Positions 16,366 through 25,755 of a stretch of 64,000 bases of DNA are shown here, one piece after another (within the stretch, counting starts at the first letter, position 1; each line of letters begins with the position of its first letter). The notes beneath the pieces are model-generated. The model saw only the letters and a program-made list of their open reading frames with translations. It searched no databases and was not told the DNA's origin. Position numbers and translations under genes: made by a program. Source of the DNA: Mucilaginibacter sp. 14171R-50 (GTDB lineage Bacteria > Bacteroidota > Bacteroidia > Sphingobacteriales > Sphingobacteriaceae); contig NZ_CP048115.1 of the NCBI RefSeq assembly GCF_010093045.1, forward strand, positions 4,340,001 to 4,404,000, read 5' to 3'.

Positions 16366-17727
16366 TTAGGCCGATATGGCATTAATAATATCATACTGGG
16401 TAATGATCTCTATCCTGCCATTATCATCCTCAACCAGCACGGCGATATTATCCTTGTTGATCATGCCTGATATCTTATCAATAGATGTGTTCAGGTCAAC
16501 AAACGGGAATGGCGCTGTTGATATACTGCTAACCGGCTGCGATTTTATGCCCGGGTTTTCCATCAGTGAGCCAAGGATGTCGCTCTCGGTTATTTTGCCT
16601 ATCACCATTCCTTTTTGGGTAACAGGTATCTGGCTTATGTTTAGCGATTTAATGGTGTTGATAGCCTCCAGAACTGTTTTCTCGCAGTCGATGGTAACAA
16701 TCTCCTGGTTCTCTTTTTTGCTGATGATATGGCGCGCGGTTAGCTTTTCTTCTTTGATAAAACCACGATCACGCAGCCAGTCGTCGTTATACATTTTGCC
16801 CAGGTAACGGGTACCATGGTCGGGGAATATAATTACCACCACATCGCCGGCTTTAAACCTATCCTTCATCTGTAATGCGCCCGCAACAGCCGAACCGGTT
16901 GAGTTACCTGCAAAAATACCCTCTTTACGCGCAATCTCGCGCGTCATCAGGGCGGCATCCTTATCCGTCACTTTTTCAAAATGATCTATCAGACTGAAAT
17001 CAACATTTTGCGGCAAAAAATCCTCGCCTATGCCCTCGGTGATGTAAGGGTATATCTCGTTCTTATCAAACTCGCCTGTTTCTTTATATTTTTTAAACAC
17101 CGAGCCATAAGTATCAATACCCAAAACCTGTATCGCCGGGTTCTTCTCTTTCAGATAACGGGCCGTGCCGGATATAGTGCCTCCTGTACCCACACCTACA
17201 ATAAGATGAGTTACTTTGCCTTCTGTCTGTTCCCAAATTTCGGGGCCGGTCTGTTCATAATGCGCCTGCGAGTTACTCAGGTTATCGTACTGGTTGGGTT
17301 TCCATGAGTTTGGCACCTCGCGCTCTAAACGAGAGGAAACAGAATAATAGGACCTCGGGTCTTCGGGCTCCACATTGGTTGGGCACACAATAACCTCGGC
17401 GCCAAAGGCGCGCAGGGCGTCAAACTTTTCCTTCGATTGCTTATCGGTACTGGTGAAGATACATTTGTAGCCCTTTATAACGGCTGCAATAGCCAAACCC
17501 ATGCCCGTATTGCCCGATGTACCCTCAATGATGGTACCGCCCGGTTTAAGCTTGCCGCTTTTCTCGGCATCCTCGATCATTTTTAGGGCCATACGGTCCT
17601 TAATAGAATTACCTGGGTTGGTAGTTTCTATTTTTGCCAATACCGTCGCCGGTATGTCCTTCACTACTTTATTTAATTTTACCAAAGGCGTATGGCCTAT
17701 GGTTTCCAGTATATTGTTGTACCACAT
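16366..17727 (-). CDS. Cystathionine beta-synthase (PLP enzyme with CBS domain pair)
   Basis: This type II PLP enzyme condenses serine (or O-acetylserine) with homocysteine or sulfide. The PLP lysine is K43 in NPGNSIKDRMA, the substrate loop is GTSGNTG (69-75), and the phosphate cup is GVGTGGTISGT. Residues from about 335 to the end form a pair of CBS domains, the arrangement of eukaryotic-type cystathionine beta-synthase; they may sense adenosyl compounds. No heme-binding N-terminus is present. Cysteine synthase activity is an alternative. Confidence 0.9.
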   Translation of the reverse strand: MWYNNILETIGHTPLVKLNKVVKDIPATVLAKIETTNPGNSIKDRMALKMIEDAEKSGKLKPGGTIIEGTSGNTGMGLAIAAVIKGYKCIFTSTDKQSKEKFDALRAFGAEVIVCPTNVEPEDPRSYYSVSSRLEREVPNSWKPNQYDNLSNSQAHYEQTGPEIWEQTEGKVTHLIVGVGTGGTISGTARYLKEKNPAIQVLGIDTYGSVFKKYKETGEFDKNEIYPYITEGIGEDFLPQNVDFSLIDHFEKVTDKDAALMTREIARKEGIFAGNSTGSAVAGALQMKDRFKAGDVVVIIFPDHGTRYLGKMYNDDWLRDRGFIKEEKLTARHIISKKENQEIVTIDCEKTVLEAINTIKSLNISQIPVTQKGMVIGKITESDILGSLMENPGIKSQPVSSISTAPFPFVDLNTSIDKISGMINKDNIAVLVEDDNGRIEIITQYDIINAISA

Positions 17728-17866
17728 ATATAAAAGTTAATTGCCCTGCGGGCAACATTCAAAATTAGCAATTATTGTCTGATTTTTGGCGAATAGCGGG
17801 TAGTTGATAATATGCTATAAACTTTTACAGCTACCCACAACTCGCTTAATCAACCACTCGCCCGCC

Positions 17867-18727
17867 TTAAAACTTCAGGTGCTTTACCGTTAACCCGTTA
17901 TTTATCAATTGTTTTAACGATTCGATACCTACACGCAGGTGTGTTTCTACGTATTGTTCGGTAACGCTGCTATCACTTTCGGCGGTTTTAACGCCCTCAG
18001 GTATCATGGGCTGGTCTGATACCAGCAGCAGCGCGCCGGTTGGTATCTTGTTAGCAAAGCCTGTGGTAAAGATAGTGGCGGTCTCCATATCGATGGCCAT
18101 TGCGCGCAGGTCTTTTAAATACTTTTTAAAATCCTTGTCATGCTCCCAAACCCGGCGGTTGGTGGTGTAGCAGGTTCCGGTCCAGTAATCGCGCGCGTGA
18201 TCGCGTATGGTGGTCGATATGGCTTTTTGCAGGGCAAATGCGGGCAATGCAGGCACTTCGGCAGGCAGGTAATCGTTTGATGTCCCTTCGCCCCTGATGG
18301 CCGCTATAGGCAGTATCAAATCCCCAACGCTGTTCTTCTTTTTAAGCCCGCCGCATTTACCTAAAAATATCACTGCTTCGGGATCAATGGCGGTTAGCAG
18401 GTCCATAACGGTTGCGGCTACCGGGCTGCCCATCCCAAAGTTTATAATGGTGATGCCATCAGCAGTTACGCTTTGCATAGGTTTATCCAGCCCCATTATC
18501 GGCGCATTATCATGCCATTGCGAAAATAATTGCAGGTATTTAGAGAAGTTGGTAAGTATTATATATTTCCCGAAGCCATCAAGCGGCCTGCCGGTATAAC
18601 GCGGCAGCCAGTTGGTAACAATGGCCTCTTTTGTTTTTAATCCAGATTTTACCGGCGATTGTATCTCTTTCATCTTTTTTGCCGGGATAGTGTTTTCGTC
18701 CTTCTTTACATCTAATTCTTCGTTCAT
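17867..18727 (-). CDS. amn: AMP nucleosidase (short form)
   Basis: The enzyme splits AMP into adenine and ribose 5-phosphate and so controls adenylate levels. The nucleoside-phosphorylase fold is recognised from IINFGMGSPVAATVMDLL, FLGKCGGL, and the ribose-binding AIDMETATIF. It lacks the long N-terminal domain of the E. coli enzyme, as in other Bacteroidota. The first 25 residues are lysine-rich and poorly conserved, so translation could instead begin at the Met at 18673. The nearest upstream gene is clpX; a hairpin at 18759-18794 lies between. Confidence 0.88.
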   Translation of the reverse strand: MNEELDVKKDENTIPAKKMKEIQSPVKSGLKTKEAIVTNWLPRYTGRPLDGFGKYIILTNFSKYLQLFSQWHDNAPIMGLDKPMQSVTADGITIINFGMGSPVAATVMDLLTAIDPEAVIFLGKCGGLKKKNSVGDLILPIAAIRGEGTSNDYLPAEVPALPAFALQKAISTTIRDHARDYWTGTCYTTNRRVWEHDKDFKKYLKDLRAMAIDMETATIFTTGFANKIPTGALLLVSDQPMIPEGVKTAESDSSVTEQYVETHLRVGIESLKQLINNGLTVKHLKF

Positions 18728-18758
18728 GTCTTTTTTTCCTCTTTTTTTGTGTATATAT

Positions 18759-18794
18759 CTGTATAAAGGCTTTTTCAGAAACCTTTTTATACAG
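18759..18794 (-). terminator. Hairpin between clpX and amn
   Basis: CTGTATAAAGG pairs with CCTTTTTATACAG with a two-base bulge. It may attenuate or end the clpX transcript before amn; the T-run is weak. Confidence 0.4.
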
Positions 18795-18862
18795 CAAACC
18801 CCGGCTGTTCACCAGGGTTAGTGTGTAATATACGAAAATACTTTTAAAGTATCAAATTACCG

Positions 18863-20101
18863 TTAAGCTACTTTTAACTTTTTAAGGTCTGATTTTTCGA
18901 ACTTTTCCCTGGCATAATCAAGTGTAACGTTTAAGCGCTTAGCATCCTTTTTTGACGGAAACTCAAACATCGCGTCAATCATGATGGCCTCGCAAATGGA
19001 GCGCAGCCCACGTGCACCCAGTTTAAACTCCATTGCTTTATCCACAATAAAATCAAGCACCTCTGCATCAAACTCAAGCTTTACCCCCTCATACTCAAAC
19101 AACTTTTTGTATTGTTTAAGCAGCGAGTTCTTTGGCTCGGTCAATATATTCTGCAGCGCTTCGCGATCAAGTGGGTTCAGGTACGTTAATACCGGCAAAC
19201 GGCCTATCAACTCTGGTATCAAGCCAAACGATTTCAGATCCTGCGGCGTAATGTACTTATACAGGTTCTTCATGTCTATCTCGCTGTCGTCGCGTTTCAT
19301 TTTGTAACCAACGGTTTGTGTACGCAGGCGGTTGGCTATCTTTTTCTCGATGCTATCAAACGCCCCACCGCAAATAAACAGGATGTTGCTGGTGTTCACC
19401 GTTATCATCTTCTGGTCGGGGTGCTTACGGCCGCCCTGGGGTGGTACGTTAACCATAGTGCCTTCCAGTATCTTTAATAAAGCCTGCTGAACACCCTCGC
19501 CGCTCACATCGCGTGTGATGGATGCATTATCGCTTTTACGGGCAATTTTATCAACTTCGTCAATATAAACTATGCCACGCTCGGCCATGTTTACATCATA
19601 ATCTGCCGATTGCAGTAAGCGGGTCAATATGCTTTCAACATCTTCACCCACGTATCCGGCCTCGGTAAGCACCGTGGCGTCGCAAATACAAAATGGTACG
19701 TTAAGAATTTTGGCCAGTGTTTTTGCCAGCAGGGTTTTGCCCGTGCCGGTTTCGCCCACCATAATAATGTTCGATTTTTCTATCTCCACCTCATCCTTAT
19801 CAACACGCTGGTTTAACCTTTTGTAGTGATTGTACACAGCAACCGATAATACCTTTTTGGCATCATCCTGACCTATGATGTACTGATCGAGGTGAGATTT
19901 GATCTCGGCGGGCTTTAGCACGGCGGGTACCGCCGGCGATGCTTTCACCTTACGTACCTTCAGCTCTTCTGCCAATATTTCGTTTGCCTGGTCAACGCAT
20001 TTATCACAAATGTGCGCGTCGAGCCCGGCTATCAGCATCAGGGAGTCCTGCTTACCTGCACCACAAAACGAGCACCTGATCTCCTTGCTGTTCTTATTCA
20101 T
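18863..20101 (-). CDS. clpX: ClpX, ATPase subunit of ClpXP protease
   Basis: ClpX unfolds tagged proteins and feeds them to ClpP. The N-terminal zinc-binding domain has four cysteines (C10, C13, C32, C35). The Walker A motif is GETGTGKT (116-123), Walker B is in YIDEVDKI, and the pore loop GYVG and sensor-2 GARGLR are present; the ClpP-docking loop region contains LIGRLPV. The 412-residue length is normal. clpP lies directly upstream on the same strand but a consensus promoter at 20118-20148 lets clpX be transcribed alone. Confidence 0.97.
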   Translation of the reverse strand: MNKNSKEIRCSFCGAGKQDSLMLIAGLDAHICDKCVDQANEILAEELKVRKVKASPAVPAVLKPAEIKSHLDQYIIGQDDAKKVLSVAVYNHYKRLNQRVDKDEVEIEKSNIIMVGETGTGKTLLAKTLAKILNVPFCICDATVLTEAGYVGEDVESILTRLLQSADYDVNMAERGIVYIDEVDKIARKSDNASITRDVSGEGVQQALLKILEGTMVNVPPQGGRKHPDQKMITVNTSNILFICGGAFDSIEKKIANRLRTQTVGYKMKRDDSEIDMKNLYKYITPQDLKSFGLIPELIGRLPVLTYLNPLDREALQNILTEPKNSLLKQYKKLFEYEGVKLEFDAEVLDFIVDKAMEFKLGARGLRSICEAIMIDAMFEFPSKKDAKRLNVTLDYAREKFEKSDLKKLKVA

Positions 20102-20117
20102 GTTTATAAGGTTTTAT

Positions 20118-20148
20118 CAAAAATAGCTATTCGCCCACTTATAACAAA
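20118..20148 (-). promoter_or_regulatory. Consensus Bacteroidota promoter TTTG-N19-TATTTTTG for clpX
   Basis: On the minus strand TTTG (20148-20145) and TATTTTTG (20125-20118) are exactly 19 bases apart. The clpX ATG is 17 bases further on. Confidence 0.75.
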
Positions 20149-20189
20149 ACATTTAACTGCTAAACGCCTGTTACACAGCAAATACCAAT

Positions 20190-20921
20190 TTATTTATTTG
20201 TATTAGCTCTTAATATCTCATCAACCATACCAAACTCTTTTGCTTCTTCGGCAATCATCCAGTGGTCACGATCCGATGCATCCCACACGGTTTGGTAATC
20301 GGTACCGCTATGGTCTGCAATGATCTGGTACAGCTCTTTTTTCAGTTTGGTTATCTCGTGATACGTGATCTCGATATCCGACTGCTGACCCTGCGCACCG
20401 CCCGACGGCTGGTGTATCATCACCCTGGCATGCGGTAAAGCCGCACGCTTACCTTTTGTACCTGCCACCAACAGCACCGCGCCCATTGATGCCGCCATAC
20501 CTGTACAAATAGTGGCCACATCGTTTGATATGAACTGCATGGTATCGTATATACCCAAACCTGCATAAACCGACCCGCCCGGGGAGTTGATGTAGATCTG
20601 GATATCGCGTTTACTATCTGCCGATTGTAAGAACAGCAATTGGGCCTGAATAATGTTTGCAATATTTTCATAAATGGCATCGCCCAGGAAAATGATGCGG
20701 TCCATCATTAAACGGCTGAACACGTCCATCTGGGCTACATTCATCTGGCGCTCTTCGATGATATAAGGTGTCATGCCGGTAATGCCGGCGCCTGTAACAA
20801 TACCCGACGGGGTTGTACTGCGGTTTACGCCGCCAATAAACCTGTCTACATAGGTGCTGCTAATGCGGTGATGCTTAACAGCGTATTTTCTGAATTCGTT
20901 TTTATCTGGATTACTGTTCAT
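20190..20921 (-). CDS. clpP: ClpP, proteolytic subunit of Clp protease
   Basis: ClpP is the tetradecameric serine peptidase that degrades proteins fed by ClpX. The catalytic triad is S145 (GMAASMGA), H170 (MIHQPSGG) and D219 (DRDHWM). Compared with E. coli it carries an N-terminal extension of about 45 residues before the mature core, which may be removed or disordered. I start at the ATG at 20921, because the residues further upstream are not conserved-looking. Clp degradation genes and trigger factor are adjacent on the same strand, the order tig-clpP-clpX known from many bacteria. Confidence 0.95.
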   Translation of the reverse strand: MNSNPDKNEFRKYAVKHHRISSTYVDRFIGGVNRSTTPSGIVTGAGITGMTPYIIEERQMNVAQMDVFSRLMMDRIIFLGDAIYENIANIIQAQLLFLQSADSKRDIQIYINSPGGSVYAGLGIYDTMQFISNDVATICTGMAASMGAVLLVAGTKGKRAALPHARVMIHQPSGGAQGQQSDIEITYHEITKLKKELYQIIADHSGTDYQTVWDASDRDHWMIAEEAKEFGMVDEILRANTNK

Positions 20922-21115
20922 GTTGTTTATTTTATAATTGTGGTACGGGCCCTTGCCCGCGATAAATATAGTTTTTAGTTGAATAGATTTTAAACTAATT
21001 AGTTTGATGAAAGTAAAAAAAAGCCTCAACCTGCCCGGTACAACGGGGAAGGGTTGTACTCACTGCATTTAAAGTCCCCTCCTTTGCAGAAGATTTAGGC
21101 GACGCCCTATAACAC

Positions 21116-21144
21116 AAAAGCATCTGCTTACGGCAAATGCTTTT
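21116..21144 (-). terminator. Putative terminator after tig
   Basis: AAAAGCATTTG and CAGATGCTTTT (minus strand) form an 11-bp stem with a G-U pair, followed by TTTT. It lies 31 bases after the tig stop, before clpP. Confidence 0.65.
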
Positions 21145-21174
21145 GGTGAATATGGGTATTAAAACTGTTACTGT

Positions 21175-22524
21175 TTATGCAGTAAGCTTGTTAAAGTCAG
21201 AGAACAATATCTCTTTTTTATCAAGCGTAATAACGCTTTTTATGTAATCAAATACTTTTAGCGCTTTTACCTGTTCAAATACTTTGTTAGCATTTTCTTT
21301 GTTTTGCAGGTATTGTACAGTGTACTGGCCCAGTTGCTCTTCGCTTAAAGCCTGCGGGCTGTACATTCTGAACTGCTGGTCTAAGCTTCCTTTTGCAAAA
21401 TCAAACACTTCCTCGTATTTAATATCAATGTTGTTATCCTTCATCAATTTATTTTCGATAAGGGTCCATTTAAGGTTCTTAGCAAAATCAGCGTAACCGC
21501 CTTCCAGCTCTTCGTCGGTCAGTTTTTCGTTGGTTACTTTTAACCAGCGTTTCAAAAACGCATCAGGTAACTCAAACTGTACTTTACCAATGCTGTAGTT
21601 ATAGATCTCGTCCTGCAGTTTGCGCTCGGCATCCTGGGTCATCATCATTTCCAGTTCTTCGGTAATCTTAGCCCTGAAACCCGCCTCGTCGGTAACTACA
21701 CCTTCACCAAATAATTTATCAAAGAACTCCTGGTTTAAATCGCCTTCTTCTAAACGGTTAACATTTTTTACCGTTAACTTAAAGTTCGATTTTAAGTCAG
21801 CTGCTTCATCTTCTTCAATTTTTAATAAGCCTGCAACCTTAGCCGCATCGTTATCAAAAGCCTTGTTGATGTCAAATACCAGTTCGTCGCCTTTTTTTAA
21901 ACCTATCAACGATTTCTTGATCTTCTCGTCTTTGATCTGGTCTAAACGCACCGATGTGGTATTGCTTATTCCTCCTTCAAAAACAGAACCATCCGGCGAA
22001 AGCTGGGTTAATTCGGAATAAAGCACATCATCATCTGCCGATACGTCAGGATTTGTCATTTTGCCATAGCTGCGGCGGATGTTTTTGATACGCGACTCCA
22101 GTGTTTCGTCGTCAACTTTTATAACGTACTGAGGCAATTTATCCTTCGATGAAAAATCGATATCAAACTCGGGCGCCAAACCAACTTCATAGTTAAATTC
22201 AAAGTTATCGGCAAAATCCCAGTTATATTCCTTGTTATCGTCGGCCTTTGGTAAAGGCTGGCCCAATACCTCAAGCTTTTCTTCGTCTAAATATTTGTTC
22301 AAGGTATCTGATAACATATTGTTGATCTCGTCAACCAGAATGCTTTTACCATACATTTTTTTGATGTGGCCAACCGGCACCATTCCCGGGCGGAAACCCG
22401 GCAGTTTTGCTTTTTTAGCATGGTCCTTCATTGCTTTTTCAACCCTTGGCTGGTAATCTTCGGGGTTAATGTTGATCTTAACAACGGTATTCAGGTTATC
22501 AATTTTTTCCTGTGATATATTCAT
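21175..22524 (-). CDS. tig: Trigger factor
   Basis: Trigger factor binds the ribosome near the exit tunnel and chaperones nascent chains. The ribosome-binding signature is visible as KKAKLPGFRPGMVP at residues 37-50. The following region is FKBP-like, and the C-terminal helical arms run to the end; total length is 449 residues. It stands first in the tig-clpP-clpX order. The peptidyl-prolyl domain is diverged, as usual in Bacteroidota, so isomerase activity is uncertain. Confidence 0.93.
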   Translation of the reverse strand: MNISQEKIDNLNTVVKININPEDYQPRVEKAMKDHAKKAKLPGFRPGMVPVGHIKKMYGKSILVDEINNMLSDTLNKYLDEEKLEVLGQPLPKADDNKEYNWDFADNFEFNYEVGLAPEFDIDFSSKDKLPQYVIKVDDETLESRIKNIRRSYGKMTNPDVSADDDVLYSELTQLSPDGSVFEGGISNTTSVRLDQIKDEKIKKSLIGLKKGDELVFDINKAFDNDAAKVAGLLKIEEDEAADLKSNFKLTVKNVNRLEEGDLNQEFFDKLFGEGVVTDEAGFRAKITEELEMMMTQDAERKLQDEIYNYSIGKVQFELPDAFLKRWLKVTNEKLTDEELEGGYADFAKNLKWTLIENKLMKDNNIDIKYEEVFDFAKGSLDQQFRMYSPQALSEEQLGQYTVQYLQNKENANKVFEQVKALKVFDYIKSVITLDKKEILFSDFNKLTA

Positions 22525-22592
22525 CTTTTTTGCCTGGTATTAATTAAAATTCATTGCGATACGGCCATACCGGCCGTACAAAATTCGAGGCG

Positions 22593-22600
22593 CAAAAGTA
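22593..22600 (-). promoter_or_regulatory. Bacteroidota -7 element TACTTTTG for tig
   Basis: It matches TAnnTTTG on the minus strand, 69 bases before the tig ATG. It lies directly beyond the stop codon of the upstream cytochrome gene. Confidence 0.5.
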
Positions 22601-22605
22601 AGAAT

Positions 22606-23607
22606 TTATTTTGAATTTATTGAGGCCGCAGCGTCAACCTGAAATTTATTCACCTTGTTTTTTACCGGCTTTACCGTTTTAAGATAAGCGTATATGGCGC
22701 CAAGGTCGGTTTCGCTCATGCCACTGTAGCGCCACCACGGCATAATGGTTTGAAACTCGCCCGGTTTCACCGCAACGGGTTTCATTGCACTTTTGTCAAA
22801 CTGTTTAAACCTGCTGATAAACTGTTCTTTGCTCCAGCTGCCTATGCCGGTCTCTTTATCGGGCGAAATATTGGCCGAGCGCAGGGTTGCGCCGTTACCC
22901 ATGCCATACTCGTTGCCGCCCGCAAACTCCATCCCGGGTATCGGCGAGCCTTTTTCGGCTTTGGTATGGCATTCGGCACACGCAGCAGCTGTTACCAGGT
23001 ACGCGCCGTATTTAAGGGTATCGCTTTCGGCCGGCTTTTTGCCCGGCTCAGCCTTTTTAGGCATCGTATTCACAAGCAGGTTAAGCGGGAAATCGAGCTT
23101 ACGTTTTGGATATGAGGCAGCGTGCGGCTGCAAGGTACGGATGTATGCAATGATATCGTAAACATCTTCCGGGTCCATTTTTGAGTATGATTGCCACGGC
23201 ATGATGGGGAATATAGCCGAGCCGTCTTTTTTAACGCCTGTTGTAATGGCGCGGTACAGTTCGCCGTCGGTCCAGCTTTTTAAATTTGCCGGAGTAATGT
23301 TTGGTACATAAACCTCGCCCGGGAAACTGATACGGGAGTCAAATTTTTCGCCGCCCGCTCCTATCACAGCCGTATCTATCGGGGCCGCGAATATATCCCA
23401 CTTACGTGTACTGTGGCAATCAATACATACCGCAACATGATTTGCCAGGTATTTGCCGCGCGCTATGCGCTGCGGGGTTGCATCTACTTTAATGTTTTGT
23501 GGTTCGCCAACATTTGGCAGTGCCAGTGAGACGTATGATATAGCCGCAATAATAAACAGCGCTACACAGATGGCGATGTAGGTCGCCCATTTTTTAAACT
23601 TTTTCAT
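22606..23607 (-). CDS. Dihaem c-type cytochrome, membrane anchored
   Basis: Two haem c attachment motifs are present: CIDCH at residues 61-65 and CAECH at 210-214, each within a cytochrome c domain ending in a candidate methionine ligand (IMPWQSY and IMPWWRY). One N-terminal transmembrane helix (about residues 8-30) anchors it facing the periplasm. Similar proteins deliver electrons between dehydrogenases and terminal oxidases, or act beside sugar or alcohol dehydrogenases. No partner enzyme is adjacent, so its electron donor is unknown. Confidence 0.9.
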   Translation of the reverse strand: MKKFKKWATYIAICVALFIIAAISYVSLALPNVGEPQNIKVDATPQRIARGKYLANHVAVCIDCHSTRKWDIFAAPIDTAVIGAGGEKFDSRISFPGEVYVPNITPANLKSWTDGELYRAITTGVKKDGSAIFPIMPWQSYSKMDPEDVYDIIAYIRTLQPHAASYPKRKLDFPLNLLVNTMPKKAEPGKKPAESDTLKYGAYLVTAAACAECHTKAEKGSPIPGMEFAGGNEYGMGNGATLRSANISPDKETGIGSWSKEQFISRFKQFDKSAMKPVAVKPGEFQTIMPWWRYSGMSETDLGAIYAYLKTVKPVKNKVNKFQVDAAASINSK

Positions 23608-23697
23608 GTAAGGTTTGGTAAATAATAAATACTATTAAAGCAACAATGACGGCTTTTGGCCGCCATGTGTTACATTGTCAATCAAATATATTTAACA

Positions 23698-24420
23698 TTA
23701 ATCTATTTTTTTGATGGAGGATGCGCCAGATTGATCGTTGTTTACTTTTGAAGGGTTACCGCGGTACGATATATCCGAAGCGCCGCTGGTATGCACGTCA
23801 AGTTCGTTCAGCACATTGATTTTACATTCGCTTGCACCCGATGTGCTTATTTTGTATTTGCCTACCACAAAATCAAGCGCTTCAACTTTGCCTGAACCAC
23901 TCATATCCACATCGTGCGATGCAGCCTGGCCCCGCAGGTATATCTCGCTCGATCCGCTGGCATCAGTACGAACATTGGCCGCGTTTAGCTCCATATCAAT
24001 TTTGGTGGAGCCCGAAAGGTCGAAGCTAAGATCTTTTACATTCAGACGCCCGTTTGCAGTGATATCCACCGCTCCTGATGCCCCTATCCTTTCCAGATTT
24101 TTTACGCCTATAGTAATAGTAGTTTCGCCGCTGCTGCAAATATTGCGGCGGTTGTGTATACGCAGGGTGCCGCCTTCAACACTCGTTTCGATATACTTTA
24201 AAAGGTTATCATCGGTATTGATCACTACCGATTCGGAACTATCCTGTTTCAGCGTAACCTTATACCCGCCCGAAATATCCACCTTATTAAAATCTACCAT
24301 TTTACGGCTTTCCGTTTTTACATTCCCGTTACCCTTGGTGCATCTGAACCGGCGGCATGACGAAAAAAATGTAACTGATACGGCTAACAGGATTAATATT
24401 TTAAGACCGGATGTTTTCAT
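23698..24420 (-). CDS. Head GIN domain (DUF2807) lipoprotein
   Basis: Signal peptide with lipobox-like FFSSC around residue 21, then a right-handed beta-solenoid of the DUF2807 type. The repeated short strands with Gly-Ala-Ser turns (IGASGAVDIT, LSGSTKID, SGSSEIYL, MSGSGKVEA, TSGASECKI) are the family hallmark. These proteins occur widely in Bacteroidota and are thought to be adhesion- or surface-related, but no function is proven. An ECF-like promoter lies upstream, as for the two neighbouring GIN genes. Confidence 0.9.
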   Translation of the reverse strand: MKTSGLKILILLAVSVTFFSSCRRFRCTKGNGNVKTESRKMVDFNKVDISGGYKVTLKQDSSESVVINTDDNLLKYIETSVEGGTLRIHNRRNICSSGETTITIGVKNLERIGASGAVDITANGRLNVKDLSFDLSGSTKIDMELNAANVRTDASGSSEIYLRGQAASHDVDMSGSGKVEALDFVVGKYKISTSGASECKINVLNELDVHTSGASDISYRGNPSKVNNDQSGASSIKKID

Positions 24421-24442
24421 AATAGTTTGTTTTAGTTATTGT

Positions 24443-24469
24443 GACGATGTTTATGAGTATGAAGTTACA
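24443..24469 (-). promoter_or_regulatory. ECF-sigma-like promoter TGTAAC-N17-CGTC
   Basis: On the minus strand TGTAAC is followed 17 bases later by CGTC, 23 bases before the ATG. The same pair, spaced 16, precedes the other two GIN genes. Confidence 0.6.
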
Positions 24470-24477
24470 TTAAAAAT

Positions 24478-24508
24478 AAAAAAAGCCATTACGGTAACGG
24501 CTTTTTTT
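24478..24508 (-). terminator. Intrinsic terminator after the 24.5-kb GIN gene
   Basis: On the minus strand AAAAGCCGTTA pairs with TAATGGCTTTT (one G-U), followed by a run of T. Confidence 0.75.
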
Positions 24509-24528
24509 ATGATGGGTAAATTAGCGGC

Positions 24529-25134
24529 TTATAAACCTGCTATTTCGTTTGCTTTTGTTTTAGCAGGTATCTGGCTTTTTGAAGCGGTAACCGCTACAAA
24601 ATTTGTATGGATTACGTTTTGGGGTTGTGTGTAGTTTAAGTTATAATCGTTTACGCTGCCGGTTAAATTTGCTTTAGCATTGTCGTTTACATTTATGGTG
24701 GCCTTGTAACCTTCTAAGTTTAACGCTGCAGAAGCGGTGTTGTACAAGTTAACTTCCAGTTCAAGGCTTGCTAAGCGGCCAAATGTTTTTACTTCGGCAT
24801 TGTCATAAGCGCTGATGTTGTGCAGGTCGGCTGCGGTTACCCAAACCACTAACTTTTCGTTTTTGTATGATGAGATGCGCAACACGCCGTTCTGGCTTTG
24901 TACCAAAGCGCTTTCGGCATAATACTTATTGTAAACTTTTACCTGGTCGGCAGTGCCGTCAGATACAAACAGTTCAACATTTCCGTGCAGCTCTATCTTG
25001 TTGATCTTGCTGATGTTTTTCAAAACGGTGCTTACTTCTTCGTTGTTGTTATTATTTACGTTTGCGTAAGTGTTTTTTGTGGTTACCACTGCCATAATCA
25101 TTACGGCTGCCATGGTTAAGATTTTTGTTTTCAT
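24529..25134 (-). CDS. GIN domain (DUF2807) secreted protein, paralogue A
   Basis: A 201-residue exported protein: signal peptide (ending near TYANV), an Asn-rich linker, then a DUF2807-like beta-solenoid. It is closely related to the gene at 25756, sharing long stretches such as SKINKIELHGNVELFVSDG (here) with only conservative changes, so the two arose by tandem duplication. No anchor or lipobox is seen, so it is probably periplasmic or released. The function is unknown. The promoter has the TGTAAC-N16-CGTC pattern. Confidence 0.85.
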   Translation of the reverse strand: MKTKILTMAAVMIMAVVTTKNTYANVNNNNNEEVSTVLKNISKINKIELHGNVELFVSDGTADQVKVYNKYYAESALVQSQNGVLRISSYKNEKLVVWVTAADLHNISAYDNAEVKTFGRLASLELEVNLYNTASAALNLEGYKATINVNDNAKANLTGSVNDYNLNYTQPQNVIHTNFVAVTASKSQIPAKTKANEIAGL

Positions 25135-25195
25135 TTTATTAATATTTTGATTATGAATACTATAAGTTGTGTTATGTTATTAAATACATAGATAT

Positions 25196-25221
25196 GACGA
25201 ACCGCGCGAAGAAACGTTACA
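25196..25221 (-). promoter_or_regulatory. ECF-sigma-like promoter TGTAAC-N16-CGTC
   Basis: The elements and the distance to the ATG (62 bases) match those upstream of the paralogue at 25756 (63 bases). Confidence 0.65.
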
Positions 25222-25689
25222 GCCAATAAGTGTGTTTTAGACACAACACAGGATAATGTCGGTAAAAGGGCGAAAAATGGCGGTGAAAACGATTAACACT
25301 TTAAAATAAGGAGACAGGACGGGAACAGGCATTCTACCTTGTTAGTGTTGTTAATTGGTATTAGAACGTTATATGGTTTCCCTTCCCTGCGACGGGTGCC
25401 GCCGGGATGTGTAAAGGCAGGGAAGGGTTGCGACTAACCAAAGCGAAAAGACACCGGGAAAGCCTTATTCTAATGGTCGCCAGGTTTGCAGCCGGCAATA
25501 AAAACCAGTTGATTATTTCCCCGATCTCTGCATACCAAATAAGCTGTCATTTTTGGTGGCGATAGTATGTCAGTACCTTAAATTTTAAGATATTGATTAT
25601 CAGGTATTCACAACTGTTCACAGTGTTCATGTGCGCCGAACGTGAACACTTTGTACGGTATCAGCGTGCAAAAGACCACCGGGCCTAGC
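25222..25689. other. Non-coding spacer with palindromes, 25.2-25.7 kb
   Basis: No convincing gene is present in this stretch. It holds a perfect 11-bp inverted repeat (CCCTTCCCTGC at 25380-25390, GCAGGGAAGGG at 25417-25427) around a GC-rich loop, and further downstream a dispersed GTTCAC-rich element described separately. Confidence 0.7.
25594..25650. repeat. Dispersed GTTCAC-rich element (copy 1)
   Basis: Begins TTGATTATCAGGTATTCAC and ends with the hairpin GTGTTCATGT / ACGTGAACAC. A second copy is at 50772-50829. Confidence 0.8.
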
Positions 25690-25719
25690 AAAAAAAAGCC
25701 ACCGCGTATAGCGGTGGCT
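25690..25719 (-). terminator. Intrinsic terminator after the 25.8-kb GIN gene
   Basis: AGCCACCGC and GCGGTGGCT form a perfect nine-base stem with a five-base loop; on the minus strand it is followed by eight T. Confidence 0.9.
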
Positions 25720-25755
25720 CCAGAAATATATGTTGAACTTTTGCAAAAGTAGAGC